This document shows, in pieces, positions 8,315 through 16,924 of a stretch of DNA of 56,743 nt. The DNA comes from Roseburia sp. (GTDB lineage Bacteria > Bacillota > Clostridia > Lachnospirales > Lachnospiraceae). The DNA lies in contig JAMPFV010000001.1 in the NCBI GenBank assembly GCA_023664265.1, forward strand, positions 513,077 through 569,819, read 5' to 3'. A program made the translations under genes and the position numbers. Within the stretch, counting starts at the first letter, position 1. Every line of letters starts with the position of its first letter. The notes below the pieces were generated by a model. It was given only the letters and a program-made list of their open reading frames with translations, was not told the origin of the DNA and did not search any database.

Positions 8315-8315
8315 A
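8287..8315 (-). promoter_or_regulatory. Promoter of the Xre-DUF3169 operon
   Basis: On the minus strand, consensus TTGACA (complement of 8310-8315), a 17-base spacer and consensus TATAAT (complement of 8287-8292). It is embedded in the operator cluster. Confidence 0.85.
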
Positions 8316-8330
8316 TACTTTTTTGGAGAC

Positions 8331-8359
8331 ACAAAAACGCAGGCTCGGCAGCCTGCGTT
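8331..8359 (-). terminator. Terminator of galM
   Basis: Perfect 10-bp stem AACGCAGGCT/AGCCTGCGTT with a four-base loop (8336-8359), followed on the minus strand by a T-run. An A-run on the other side could make it work both ways. Confidence 0.85.
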
Positions 8360-8404
8360 AAAAAAGAGCACGCACCGTAACCGATGCGCGCCCCCTTATG
8401 ATTA

Positions 8405-9448
8405 TTACCAGATGAACTTGTAGACCGTCGTGGTGCGGTACGGACGCTCCGGCCCATAAACAACATCCGGAAAATGGGTCTGGTGAATGGAATCCGGATA
8501 CGCCTGTGTCTCAAGGCAGAGCCCGCTGCGCTTTCCGTATGCGGCGCCGCCCTTTCCGGTCTGCGGTGTGATACAGTTGCCCGCATAAAACTGAATGCCC
8601 GGCCGGTCAGTGTAGACCTCCATCCGTCTGCCTGTGACAGGATCCTCGACCACCGCAGCCTGCCGCATGGTTCCGTCATAACCGTCGATAACCCAGTTAT
8701 GGTCATAGCCCTGCCCGTATTTGAGCTGTATGTCCTCCGCGTCAATCTCCTTGCCGACCACTTTCATCTGACGGAAGTCAAAGGGCGTTCCCTGAACAGG
8801 GACAAAATCGCCGGTGGGAATCAGCCGCTCAAAGATGGGCGTGTAATGGAACGCGTTAATCTGAAGCCGGTGCGCTTCAATGCTCCCCGAATCGTGTCCC
8901 GCAAGATTGAAATAGGTATGGTTTGTCATGTTGATCAGCGTCTTCTTATCGCTGGTGACGTCATAAGCGATTTTCAGCTCATTCTCATTGGTCAGCGTGT
9001 AGGTTACCTGAACCTTCTTATTGCCGGGAAAGCCCATGGAGCCGTCCGCGTCCTCGAGAGAGAAAGCCACGCTGTCGTCAGTCGTCTTGGCTGCCCACAG
9101 CCGTTTGTGATAGCCCTTGTCGTCATCGCTGTGCAGATTGTTTGTCCCGTCATTCACGGCAAGCCGGTACTCCGCACCGTCAATCGAAAAGCAGGCGTTG
9201 TCAACGCGGTTCGCGCTCGGCCCGATTGTCGCACCGAAGAAGCAGCCGTTGTTGAAATAGCCCTCGAGCTTATCGTATCCGAGAACAATATCCTTTACCT
9301 GTCCCGTCTTGTCCGGCACGTACAGATTCACCAGAATCGCACCAAAGTCCGTGACCTCTGCAATGACACCATTGTCATTTCTAATGCCGTAGATTGTTGC
9401 GTTTTTTCCGTCCGGCGTACTGCCAAACGCCCTTGTTGTCACTTCCAT
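8405..9448 (-). CDS. galM: Aldose 1-epimerase (galactose mutarotase)
   Basis: A 347-residue cytoplasmic enzyme that interconverts alpha and beta anomers of galactose and glucose. The family signatures are visible: NRVDNACFSIDGAEY with TNNLHS, the substrate histidine in NMTNHTYFNLAGH, and the catalytic glutamate region CLETQAYPDSIH near the C-terminus. Length is normal. The start has GGAGG four to five bases upstream. It stands alone between recR and its own terminator, without other Leloir-pathway genes. Confidence 0.93.
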   Translation of the reverse strand: MEVTTRAFGSTPDGKNATIYGIRNDNGVIAEVTDFGAILVNLYVPDKTGQVKDIVLGYDKLEGYFNNGCFFGATIGPSANRVDNACFSIDGAEYRLAVNDGTNNLHSDDDKGYHKRLWAAKTTDDSVAFSLEDADGSMGFPGNKKVQVTYTLTNENELKIAYDVTSDKKTLINMTNHTYFNLAGHDSGSIEAHRLQINAFHYTPIFERLIPTGDFVPVQGTPFDFRQMKVVGKEIDAEDIQLKYGQGYDHNWVIDGYDGTMRQAAVVEDPVTGRRMEVYTDRPGIQFYAGNCITPQTGKGGAAYGKRSGLCLETQAYPDSIHQTHFPDVVYGPERPYRTTTVYKFIW

Positions 9449-9500
9449 TTTTCCTCCATTCCGAAGCGCTTCGCCTCTATATAAAATAATTCTATTCTGA

Positions 9501-10097
9501 CTATAGTTCTATCCTGCCCTCCAACGCGCGCAACAGCGTCATCTCGTCAATGCACTCCAAATCGCCGCCGACGGGAACGCCGCTGGCAATCCGCGTAACC
9601 TTTATTCCGGTAGGTTTTATCAGCTTGGAAATGTACATCGCCGTCGTCTCTCCCTCAAGGCTTGAGTTCGTGGCGATAATGACCTCCTCCACATCGTCTT
9701 TCAGCCGCTGAATCAGCTCCTTGAGCCGGATGTCGTTCGGCCCTATCCCGAGCATCGGCGAAATCGCGCCGTGCAGCACATGATATACGCCCTCATATTT
9801 GCCCGTCTTTTCATATGCGGCCAAATCCCTGATATTTTCCACTACCATAATAACCCTGTGGTTGCGGTCAGGGTTCTCGCATATCGGACAGACCTCCTTA
9901 TCGGAAAGGGTATAACAGACATTGCAGTAATGTATGTTCCTGCGCGCATCCACCATAATCTGCGCGAACCGCTCCACATGCTCGGGCGGCATGTTGATGA
10001 CATGCAGCGCGAGACGCTGTGCGGACTTGCTGCCAACGCCGGGCAGCTTGGAAAACTGCTCGATCAACTTGTTGATATATCCGCTGTAAAGTTCCAT
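9501..10097 (-). CDS. recR: Recombination protein RecR
   Basis: A 198-residue DNA-repair protein that acts with RecF and RecO to load RecA at gaps. It has the N-terminal helix-hairpin-helix ([15 protein letters not shown]), a four-cysteine zinc site (Cys58, Cys61, Cys70, Cys73) and a Toprim domain ([12 protein letters not shown], then [12 protein letters not shown]). Its start codon overlaps the stop of ybaB by one base (TGATG), so the two are coupled. The order dnaX-ybaB-recR is highly conserved. Confidence 0.97.
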   Translation of the reverse strand: MELYSGYINKLIEQFSKLPGVGSKSAQRLALHVINMPPEHVERFAQIMVDARRNIHYCNVCYTLSDKEVCPICENPDRNHRVIMVVENIRDLAAYEKTGKYEGVYHVLHGAISPMLGIGPNDIRLKELIQRLKDDVEEVIIATNSSLEGETTAMYISKLIKPTGIKVTRIASGVPVGGDLECIDEMTLLRALEGRIEL

Positions 10098-10447
10098 CAG
10101 AAGGGAAACCCTCCGCCAAGGCCGCCTGTCATTTTGCCCATCAGCTCGTTGTTGGCCTCCTCCGCCTGACGCAGCGCCTCATTTGCGGCCGCGACAATGA
10201 TGTCCTGAAGCGTCTCAATATCGTCGGGATCCACAACCTCCTCGGAAAGCGCTATCCGGAGCACCTCCTTCTTTCCGGAGACGACGACCTCAACGGCGCC
10301 GCCGCCCGCCTTCGCGCTGAATTCCTTTGTCTCCAGCTCCTTCTGCCCCTCCTCCATCTGACGCTGCATTCTCTGAGCCTGCTTCATCAGATTGTTCATG
10401 TTGCCGGGCATACCCATGCCGCCCGGGAATCCTCCTCTTTTTGCCAT
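10097..10447 (-). CDS. YbaB/EbfC family nucleoid-associated protein
   Basis: A 116-residue DNA-binding protein of the YbaB family. It has a Gly/Met-rich N-terminus ([20 protein letters not shown]), a central [13 protein letters not shown] helix and the conserved [17 protein letters not shown] strand region. It binds DNA as a dimer. It lies between dnaX and recR, its usual place, and is translationally coupled to recR. Confidence 0.93.
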   Translation of the reverse strand: MAKRGGFPGGMGMPGNMNNLMKQAQRMQRQMEEGQKELETKEFSAKAGGGAVEVVVSGKKEVLRIALSEEVVDPDDIETLQDIIVAAANEALRQAEEANNELMGKMTGGLGGGFPF

Positions 10448-10465
10448 TTTCCACCCTTACTCCTT

Positions 10466-12031
10466 TCAATCCTGTTCTTCTATTTCAATATCCATATCGA
10501 TGACCTTGGAAAGGTCGATGTAGCTGTCCTCAAAGCGACTGCCCTCCGACAGGCTCTGTATCCGGACGCTGACCTCCTTCTGCAGGAAATTGGAAATCAT
10601 CTCCTCGACCCGCCTGTGATTGTCCTCCTCCTTGAGATAATCGTATGCCACCCCGTCCTCAACCACAATCAGCAGACTGTTTTCCCCGCCGAGGCTCAAT
10701 CGCGCGCTCTTGAGATAAAACTTTAACGGCGGCATCGCCTCCGAAACAATTCCCGACCAGTTATTCACAATCTCCCGAATATCGTCCGGTATCGCCTTGG
10801 GCAGCATGGCCGCAGCCTGCGGCCTGCCGTCCGTCTGTGTTGATTGTATCGCAATCGGTACGGTCTGTACAACTCCTTTTTCAACTTTTTCTTCCAAATT
10901 CCTGACACGCGCCGCCATCGCGTCATTTGTGGTCTCCATCTGGGGGCGGCAGAGCTTGATCAGCGTCATTTCTATCAAAATGCGCTTCTGCGTCGCGTAC
11001 TTGATCTGTCCTGACAGCTCCGAAAAGATTCGGATATCGCGCATGATTTCCTCTGCGTCCATATCGTCCGCCTCCGCCCGCAGACGCGCCAGATTGTCGC
11101 TCGAGGCATCCACAACGTTCTCTATGTCGCCGTCCGAGGTCTTGACCAGCAGAAGGTTGCGCAGATACCATGTGACGTCCGCCACAAACTGCGTCAGCTC
11201 ACGCCCCTGCATGACGACCTCCTCCAGCAGCGCGATACAGCCTGTCACATCCTGCGCACGCAGCAGCTCCAGAAGTCTGCCGAATACCGCGGTATCGACC
11301 GCGCCGAGCACGTCCAGCACCTTGTCGTAGGTCAGCTCCTCTCCGAAGTGAAAGGCAATACACTGGTCGAGCAGGCTGAGCGCGTCCCGCATGGAGCCGT
11401 CGGCTGTCTTTGCGATATAGCGCAGCGCCTTCTCCTCCACCGCAATCTGCTCCTGCTCCATCAGCTCCCGCAGACGTCCGGCAATGGTCTCTATGGAAAT
11501 CCGCTTAAAATCATACCGCTGGCAGCGCGACAGAATCGTTATGGGGATTTTGTGCACCTCTGTGGTCGCCAAGATAAATATGACGTAGGAAGGCGGCTCC
11601 TCCAGCGTTTTCAGCAGAGCATTAAAAGCCCCTATGGAGAGCATATGCACCTCGTCTATGATATAAACCTTATATTTGCCCTCAACGGGCGAGTAAGATA
11701 CCTCATCCACAATCTCACGGATATTGTCAACGCCGTTGTTGGAGGCGGCGTCAATCTCTATCACGTTGACGCTTGCGCCGGAGGCGATCGTCTGACAGCT
11801 CCGGCAGTTCCCGCACGGGCTTCCGTCCACGGGATTCTCACAGTTTACCGCCTTCGCGAACAGCTTGGCTATCGTCGTCTTGCCGGTGCCGCGCGTTCCG
11901 GTAAAAAGATAGGCGTGCCCGATGCGCTCTGCCTTTATCTGATTCCTGAGGGTCGTCACGATATGGTCCTGTCCCTTCACATCCTCAAAAATATCGGGAC
12001 GGAATTTCCGATACAATGCTGTGTATGACAT
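10466..12031 (-). CDS. dnaX: DNA polymerase III subunits gamma/tau
   Basis: About 521 residues. The clamp-loader ATPase has Walker A GTRGTGKT (45-52), a zinc module (Cys64, Cys73, Cys76, Cys79), DEVHMLS and the SRC motif, followed by the oligomerisation domain and a C-terminal tau-like region. The start is the ATG at 12031 with GGGAGGG upstream; the longer frame to 12070 lacks a ribosome site. I looked for an A/T slippery heptamer giving a separate gamma product and found none convincing. The gene heads dnaX-ybaB-recR. Confidence 0.96.
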   Translation of the reverse strand: MSYTALYRKFRPDIFEDVKGQDHIVTTLRNQIKAERIGHAYLFTGTRGTGKTTIAKLFAKAVNCENPVDGSPCGNCRSCQTIASGASVNVIEIDAASNNGVDNIREIVDEVSYSPVEGKYKVYIIDEVHMLSIGAFNALLKTLEEPPSYVIFILATTEVHKIPITILSRCQRYDFKRISIETIAGRLRELMEQEQIAVEEKALRYIAKTADGSMRDALSLLDQCIAFHFGEELTYDKVLDVLGAVDTAVFGRLLELLRAQDVTGCIALLEEVVMQGRELTQFVADVTWYLRNLLLVKTSDGDIENVVDASSDNLARLRAEADDMDAEEIMRDIRIFSELSGQIKYATQKRILIEMTLIKLCRPQMETTNDAMAARVRNLEEKVEKGVVQTVPIAIQSTQTDGRPQAAAMLPKAIPDDIREIVNNWSGIVSEAMPPLKFYLKSARLSLGGENSLLIVVEDGVAYDYLKEEDNHRRVEEMISNFLQKEVSVRIQSLSEGSRFEDSYIDLSKVIDMDIEIEEQD

Positions 12032-12066
12032 TCTGATATCCCTCCCATTCCTTTCTGCCTGCGGCC

Positions 12067-13203
12067 TCAACCGTTTCTGACAATATCGTCAATATTTCCA
12101 CCGGCCTTTTCCTCAAAGAAGCGCTTGAGGCTGATGTTCTTATCCCATTTCTCCTGCGGATAGCTGCCGTAGCGTCTCTTCACATCCGCCATGCGCTCCT
12201 CGATGCGCATTATCCCCTCCGCGCCGGCAAAGGAATCGCAGAGCTGTATCAGCCTGTCATAGTCGTCATAGACAATCTGTCTGAGCGCGTCCGCAAGCTC
12301 CTCCTGCTGCTCCTGCGGGATGTCAAAGCGCCCGATATAATCATGGATATTCTGAATACAGAACGAATGGGTGAGGCATATCCGCGCCGCCTCATCGTAC
12401 CCCAGCTCAAGCATATAGTGATAGCCGTCATAAATATGCCCCAAATGCTTCACACCGAATTTCCTGCCGATGTCGTGCAGCAGCCCCAATACATACGCCT
12501 TATCCGCATCCATCCCGTCGCAGCGCGCGGCGATTCGCTGTGCGCACTGCGCGGTGTATCTGCTGTGATTCCCCCACTTCCCGGGATTGCAGCGCTCCGC
12601 TTCCTCCAAGAGTCTCTCCGCTTCCTCTCTGTCCGGTATTTTCCGCGCGTGTATCCAATAATCGTAATAGGCGATCCCCTCCCATCCGATCAGCGGCTCC
12701 TCGGACTTCACATATCCCGCCTTCCTCAGCGCCGCTATCCTGTCCACCGCGTAAACCGGCGCCTTGGTCGCAATCCTGCCGCACGCAAACCAGTCATGGA
12801 ACGGCGCCGTGACGAGTGTCAAAATATCGCAGAGCAGCGTCTCCCTCTCGCAGGTGCTTCCCACATCCGGCCTTAAAATCCCACAGTCGTTATAGCTGTC
12901 CGCCGCCGTTCTCTTGAACATCTCAATGGTTCCAATCACCTTATCCCTGTCCTTGTCAACGATGGAAAAGCGCACGAAGCCTTTGTTCTCGTGATATTCA
13001 ATCAGCCAGTATTTAATCGTGTTGTCCATGTCCTCCCTGCATGCACAGTAAAAATTACTGCCATGGCAGTTATCGCTGTTAAAGAAGGGCAGCGCCTTCT
13101 TGTCGCCATATACCTCCAGCAGGTCCTCCGCGTCCCTCTCCTCAATCAGCCTTATGACATATCTGTCATTTTCCAATATGGGGCACTTTTCGTATACATC
13201 CAT
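12067..13203 (-). CDS. GNAT acetyltransferase-like / HD domain fusion protein
   Basis: A 378-residue cytoplasmic protein with two parts. Residues 1-190 look like a GNAT acyltransferase of the RimJ/RimL type (RYVIRLIEERDAEDLLEVYG, then DKVIGTIEMFK). Residues 195-340 form an HD-type phosphohydrolase with YVLGLLHDIGRKFG (His243-Asp244). The fusion is uncommon, and substrates cannot be predicted. The start has GGAG upstream. It sits 35 bases before dnaX in the same direction, but a functional link is not evident. Confidence 0.8.
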   Translation of the reverse strand: MDVYEKCPILENDRYVIRLIEERDAEDLLEVYGDKKALPFFNSDNCHGSNFYCACREDMDNTIKYWLIEYHENKGFVRFSIVDKDRDKVIGTIEMFKRTAADSYNDCGILRPDVGSTCERETLLCDILTLVTAPFHDWFACGRIATKAPVYAVDRIAALRKAGYVKSEEPLIGWEGIAYYDYWIHARKIPDREEAERLLEEAERCNPGKWGNHSRYTAQCAQRIAARCDGMDADKAYVLGLLHDIGRKFGVKHLGHIYDGYHYMLELGYDEAARICLTHSFCIQNIHDYIGRFDIPQEQQEELADALRQIVYDDYDRLIQLCDSFAGAEGIMRIEERMADVKRRYGSYPQEKWDKNISLKRFFEEKAGGNIDDIVRNG

Positions 13204-13241
13204 GCGTATTCTCCAATCTTTTATGAATGATTTTCCTTGCG

Positions 13242-13886
13242 CTATCCGAAATGAAACGGAACGATCGTATCAAGAATGAGCGCCATGGGAACCGCCAGCC
13301 CTGCCATGATGGCCATCTCCCTTCCGCTTCGGCGCAGTACGAGGATACTCAAGGCAAATGTCAACAGCTCTAACAAAGAGCGGGCTTCAAAATATCCCCG
13401 GCCATATACAAACGTCATGTTGAACAGTACCGCGAGGATTCCCGCCGAGAGGACAAGCGCCGCTTTCCCTTTCCCCTTGGCATACCAGCAGAGAAACGCC
13501 AACACGGGAGAGAGAAGCGTAAAGCCCGCCCAAACCAGCGCGTAGCTCCTCGGGAAAAATCCGAGAATAAATCGCGAATACAGGTAATAGCTTGCAACCA
13601 TCCCCACAAAGAAGGCGAACACATTGGCGGACGCCCGCAGCGGCGCTTTGCTGTAAACGGAAATCGCCAGTGCGATCAACACCCATATCGGGAAACGTCC
13701 CAGAAAGTTTGGGACGTCTAAATACTGCACAATATACATCAGGGTATTGCGCGGGGTGCCATCCAGATACTTTGAAAAGCATCCCAATGCGGCGCCCAAA
13801 AGCAGAAAACCCGCAGTGTACGCTATCTGTTTCCAGACGGGAAGCCGCGTCTGTATACTTCTGATCTGATTGAAAAAAGACCGCAT
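13242..13886 (-). CDS. Multi-pass membrane protein of unknown function
   Basis: About 214 residues with six or seven hydrophobic helices, short loops and no catalytic motif I recognise. It may belong to one of the clostridial membrane DUF families such as DUF6518, from weak memory only. The ATG at 13886 is chosen because GAGGAGAGG lies eight bases upstream. A large inverted repeat (13913-13970) lies in its leader. It is 38 bases upstream of the GNAT-HD gene and could be cotranscribed with it. Confidence 0.65.
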   Translation of the reverse strand: MRSFFNQIRSIQTRLPVWKQIAYTAGFLLLGAALGCFSKYLDGTPRNTLMYIVQYLDVPNFLGRFPIWVLIALAISVYSKAPLRASANVFAFFVGMVASYYLYSRFILGFFPRSYALVWAGFTLLSPVLAFLCWYAKGKGKAALVLSAGILAVLFNMTFVYGRGYFEARSLLELLTFALSILVLRRSGREMAIMAGLAVPMALILDTIVPFHFG

Positions 13887-13912
13887 CGCTGTTCCTCTCC
13901 TCAAGCGAAACA

Positions 13913-13970
13913 ATACAGGGCATTGTCCTCATAGCGGCACGCCACATGCCCTCCACTGACAGCCCTGTAT
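13913..13970 (-). other. Large stem-loop between pfkA and a membrane protein gene
   Basis: ATACAGGGC (13913-13921) and GCCCTGTAT (13962-13970) form a perfect 9-bp stem around a 40-base loop. It has no T-run. It may be a structured leader or the decayed end of pfkA transcription. Confidence 0.4.
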
Positions 13971-14019
13971 CGCTGAATCCCTTATATTGCCTGCCGCATC
14001 TGTCAGGCAGTTTGAAAGC

Positions 14020-15093
14020 TTAATCGCCAAAGCTGATGCCGAGCATCTTCGCCTCCTCGATAATGGAGGACTCCGGATCTACCATCTTGAGCTTTCCGGC
14101 CACATCCTCGAGCGGCACCTTTACGACCTCCCTGTTCTTGTAGCCTACCATATAGCCATACTCGCCCTTGAGAATCAGCTTCGCGGCCTCCGCGCCGAGA
14201 CGGCTTGCAAACACCCTGTCATAGGAATCCGGACTGCCGCCGCGCTGCGTGTGTCCCGGAACGGTCACGCGCACCTCCATGCCGCTCTTCTTCGTGATCT
14301 GGTCTGCAATATCATAGGAAACACTCGGATATTTGTAATCCTGCATGTATTTCTTGTATTCCTTCTTGGAGAGCTTCGCCAGATCCTTGGAAATCGCACC
14401 CTCCGCAACGGCAAGAATAGTAAACTTGCTGCCTCTCTCCGAACGCCGCTTGATCGCAGCGATAATCTTGTCGATATCATACGGTATCTCCGGTATCAGG
14501 ATAATGTCCGCGCCGCCCGCCATGCCTGCGTTCAGCGTCAGGAAGCCGACCTTATGTCCCATAACCTCGACGATAAACACGCGCCCGTGGGACGCCGCGG
14601 TCGTGTGTATCTGGTCAATGCACTGTGTCGCAATGTCCACCGCACTCTGAAAGCCGAAGGTCATATCCGTTCCCCAGAGGTCGTTGTCAATCGTCTTGGG
14701 AAGCGTAACGACATTCAATCCCTCCTCGCGGAGAAGATTAGCCGTCTTATGGGTGCCGTTGCCGCCGAGAATCACCAGACAGTCCAAGCTCAGCTTATAG
14801 TAATTGTGCTTCATCGCCTCCACCTTGTCCAAGCCGTTCTCATCCGGCTCCCGCATGTTCTTGAAGGGCATTCTCGAGCTGCCCAGAATCGTGCCGCCCT
14901 TTGTCAGGATTCCCGAGAAATCCGACATGCCGAGCATTCTGTAATTGCCATAGATAAGCCCCTTATAGCCGTCGATAAAGCCGAACAGCTCTACCTCCTG
15001 CTTTGCATTCAGCAGTCCCTTTGCCACGCCGCGCATCGCCGCGTTCAGCGCCTGACAGTCGCCGCCACTTGTCAATAAACCGATTTTTATCAT
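14020..15093 (-). CDS. pfkA: 6-phosphofructokinase
   Basis: A 357-residue glycolytic enzyme that phosphorylates fructose 6-phosphate at C1. Visible motifs are LLTSGGDCQALNAA, GGNGTHKTA (110-118), PKTIDNDLWGTD (132-143), MGHKVGFLTL and PGHTQRGGSPDSYDR. The nucleotide loop is GGNGT rather than the GGDGS of classic ATP enzymes. It keeps the Gly linked to ATP use, yet PKTIDND carries the Lys typical of pyrophosphate-dependent and mixed-clade enzymes. The phosphoryl donor is therefore uncertain. It has its own promoter (15159-15187) and AAGGAGG before the start. Confidence 0.92.
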   Translation of the reverse strand: MIKIGLLTSGGDCQALNAAMRGVAKGLLNAKQEVELFGFIDGYKGLIYGNYRMLGMSDFSGILTKGGTILGSSRMPFKNMREPDENGLDKVEAMKHNYYKLSLDCLVILGGNGTHKTANLLREEGLNVVTLPKTIDNDLWGTDMTFGFQSAVDIATQCIDQIHTTAASHGRVFIVEVMGHKVGFLTLNAGMAGGADIILIPEIPYDIDKIIAAIKRRSERGSKFTILAVAEGAISKDLAKLSKKEYKKYMQDYKYPSVSYDIADQITKKSGMEVRVTVPGHTQRGGSPDSYDRVFASRLGAEAAKLILKGEYGYMVGYKNREVVKVPLEDVAGKLKMVDPESSIIEEAKMLGISFGD

Positions 15094-15158
15094 TGCGGAA
15101 CCTCCTTTTCTATCGTTTGCGATACTGATTAGGGTATCTGAAAATTTCCTGCTATTTC

Positions 15159-15187
15159 ATTATACCTTATTTTTCCGGCTGTAACAA
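15159..15187 (-). promoter_or_regulatory. Promoter of pfkA
   Basis: Minus strand TTGTTA (complement of 15182-15187), 17-base spacer, TATAAT (complement of 15159-15164), about 65 bases before the start codon. Confidence 0.75.
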
Positions 15188-15192
15188 CTTTT

Positions 15193-16170
15193 TCAAAAAT
15201 TATTTACGTCATTTTGCATGGCTGTATTTCCAATCTGCGAAACGTAGTGCTCATCTTTTTTATTCTTTACCACGCTTGTAATTGACGGTATCGCGCCAAG
15301 CGCCGTAAACAGATATGTCATGCCCATGTTGTAGAGATAGTTCGAGTTCTCAATACGCCCGGTTGCGCGGAACATCGGGACGGCCTGAAACCCGTCAAAG
15401 ATGCTCATCCCGGATTCCTTCATAATCAGAATGCCCCAATCCAAGCGATTTCCAAACCATGTCATCACTGCCATGATTACACAGCAGATGACGATGCCGA
15501 CCTTATTCAGTCTTCCGCCAAGCAGCTCAAAGCCCTTCACCGTGCAAACCGCCATAATCACGCCGGAAATCGCCGCCACATAGCCAAGCTGACTGAATAT
15601 GACAATGCAGAGCACACCGATCAGAGAGCCGAGGAACGCGCCCACAATACCGCCGACAAGATTTCCTCTCCTGCTTCCCTTTTCCTGAATCTTCACTTCA
15701 TTTTCGCTCTTAATGCGCGCCGCACAGCTCGGGCACAGGTGCATACGAGCCTTCTCCACCGCAAAGCCTACGGTCTGCGACGCCGTGCCGCAGGTCTGAC
15801 AACAAGGCTCAAAGCCCCGCTCATGCAGGAACGCGGTCATCGCGTCCAACAGATAGTTCATATTCTCACACATCTTATCCACATTGTTCGTCGAGTTCCT
15901 GGAAACCGCCGTGATCAGGCTGTCCTTCTGTGTCAGCGCCGCCGCCGGCTTGACGCTCTTGGTAAACAGCTTATTCTCTTCCTTGCCGAGTATGCAGCTC
16001 CCGCTCCGAGCGGATGTCGATATGGTCAGCAGATACGGATATCGGGGGTCGTTCGCATAAATAAGAAGCTCATAACCGTTTCTCACGCCATACAGACAAT
16101 TATTTTGCTCATCATAGCCGAGGCCGATTCCCGCGGCAAGCTGTTGGTAGTTCTTTGTAATCTTGCTCAT
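15193..16170 (-). CDS. Zinc-ribbon membrane protein of unknown function
   Basis: A 325-residue protein. The N-terminal 105 residues are soluble and unassigned. A two-knuckle zinc ribbon follows (CCQTCG then LCPSC, about residues 122-154). Then come four or so transmembrane helices, starting with the glycine-rich GGIVGAFLGSLIGVLCIV segment. The C-terminus is soluble. I do not recognise a family name. GGGAG precedes the ATG. It ends about 5 bases from the -35 of the pfkA promoter, so it lies upstream of pfkA but is probably transcribed separately. Confidence 0.7.
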   Translation of the reverse strand: MSKITKNYQQLAAGIGLGYDEQNNCLYGVRNGYELLIYANDPRYPYLLTISTSARSGSCILGKEENKLFTKSVKPAAALTQKDSLITAVSRNSTNNVDKMCENMNYLLDAMTAFLHERGFEPCCQTCGTASQTVGFAVEKARMHLCPSCAARIKSENEVKIQEKGSRRGNLVGGIVGAFLGSLIGVLCIVIFSQLGYVAAISGVIMAVCTVKGFELLGGRLNKVGIVICCVIMAVMTWFGNRLDWGILIMKESGMSIFDGFQAVPMFRATGRIENSNYLYNMGMTYLFTALGAIPSITSVVKNKKDEHYVSQIGNTAMQNDVNNF

Positions 16171-16294
16171 TTGTATTCTCCCTCATAAATTGAAATCTGA
16201 TTCTGTATCTCTTGTAGTCTACCGGAAATCCTTCCGCTCTACAATAGGGAAAAACGTACAAATTTTGCAATAATTTTCTTTTTCAAACATTGTC

Positions 16295-16323
16295 TTGCCA
16301 TGCCCCGAAACACCGGATATAAT
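16295..16323 (+). promoter_or_regulatory. Promoter of the Uma2 gene
   Basis: TTGCCA (16295-16300), 17-base spacer, TATAAT (16318-16323), 26 bases before the start codon. Confidence 0.75.
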
Positions 16324-16348
16324 AAAAGAAAGAGACAAGGAGGATTCT

Positions 16349-16897
16349 ATGGAAGCTTTAAGCAGAGAGGAATTATATAATATTGACGACATTTATTCCC
16401 TGCCCGAGGGAGAGCGCGCCGAGCTGATTGACGGACAGATTTACTATATGGCTCCGCCAAACACAAAGCATCAAAGGCTATCCGGGAGAATTTATAACGT
16501 CATCAGCAACTACATTCAAAGCAATAACGGTTCCTGTGAGCCGTTTGCCGCTCCGTTTGCCGTATTCCTGAACGGGAATGACAAGACCTATGTGGAGCCG
16601 GATATCAGCGTAATCTGCGACAAAAGCAAGCTCACGGACAAGGGCTGCAACGGCGCGCCGGATTGGGTTATCGAGATTGTTTCCCCGTCAAGCCGCCAGA
16701 TGGACTATTATAAGAAGCTCTTTCAATATCGGACGGCCGGCGTCAGGGAATATTGGGTCGTTGACCCCGACAAGCAGACGATCACCGTCTACGATTTCGC
16801 GCACGACACGATGGAGGAGTACGGTTTTTCCGATAAAGTCAGGGTCGGAATCTATGAGGATTTGGAGATTGATTTCGCGCAAATCAATGCGGAATGA
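16349..16897 (+). CDS. Uma2 (DUF820) family endonuclease
   Basis: About 182 residues of the Uma2 family, a PD-(D/E)XK nuclease fold widespread in cyanobacteria and Firmicutes. The catalytic pattern is visible: an early Glu (LPEGERAELIDGQIYYM), EPDISVICD, and DWVIEIVSPSS, where the Asp and the E-x-V unit supply metal ligands. The biological role of the family is not settled. The ATG at 16349 is chosen because AAGGAGG lies five bases upstream. It is a single-gene unit with its own promoter. Confidence 0.85.
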   Translation: MEALSREELYNIDDIYSLPEGERAELIDGQIYYMAPPNTKHQRLSGRIYNVISNYIQSNNGSCEPFAAPFAVFLNGNDKTYVEPDISVICDKSKLTDKGCNGAPDWVIEIVSPSSRQMDYYKKLFQYRTAGVREYWVVDPDKQTITVYDFAHDTMEEYGFSDKVRVGIYEDLEIDFAQINAE

Positions 16898-16924
16898 GCC
16901 GCACTGCGCCTTCGCGCCGGAGGG

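Noticed and set aside
8182..8745. 187-codon minus-strand open frame between galM and the Xre gene
   Set aside because: Runs through the galM terminator and the operator-promoter region; Arg/Ser-rich shadow of galM.
10466..12031. Programmed frameshift in dnaX
   Set aside because: A-rich codons occur near 10880-10900 but no clear slippery heptamer with a following stem was found.
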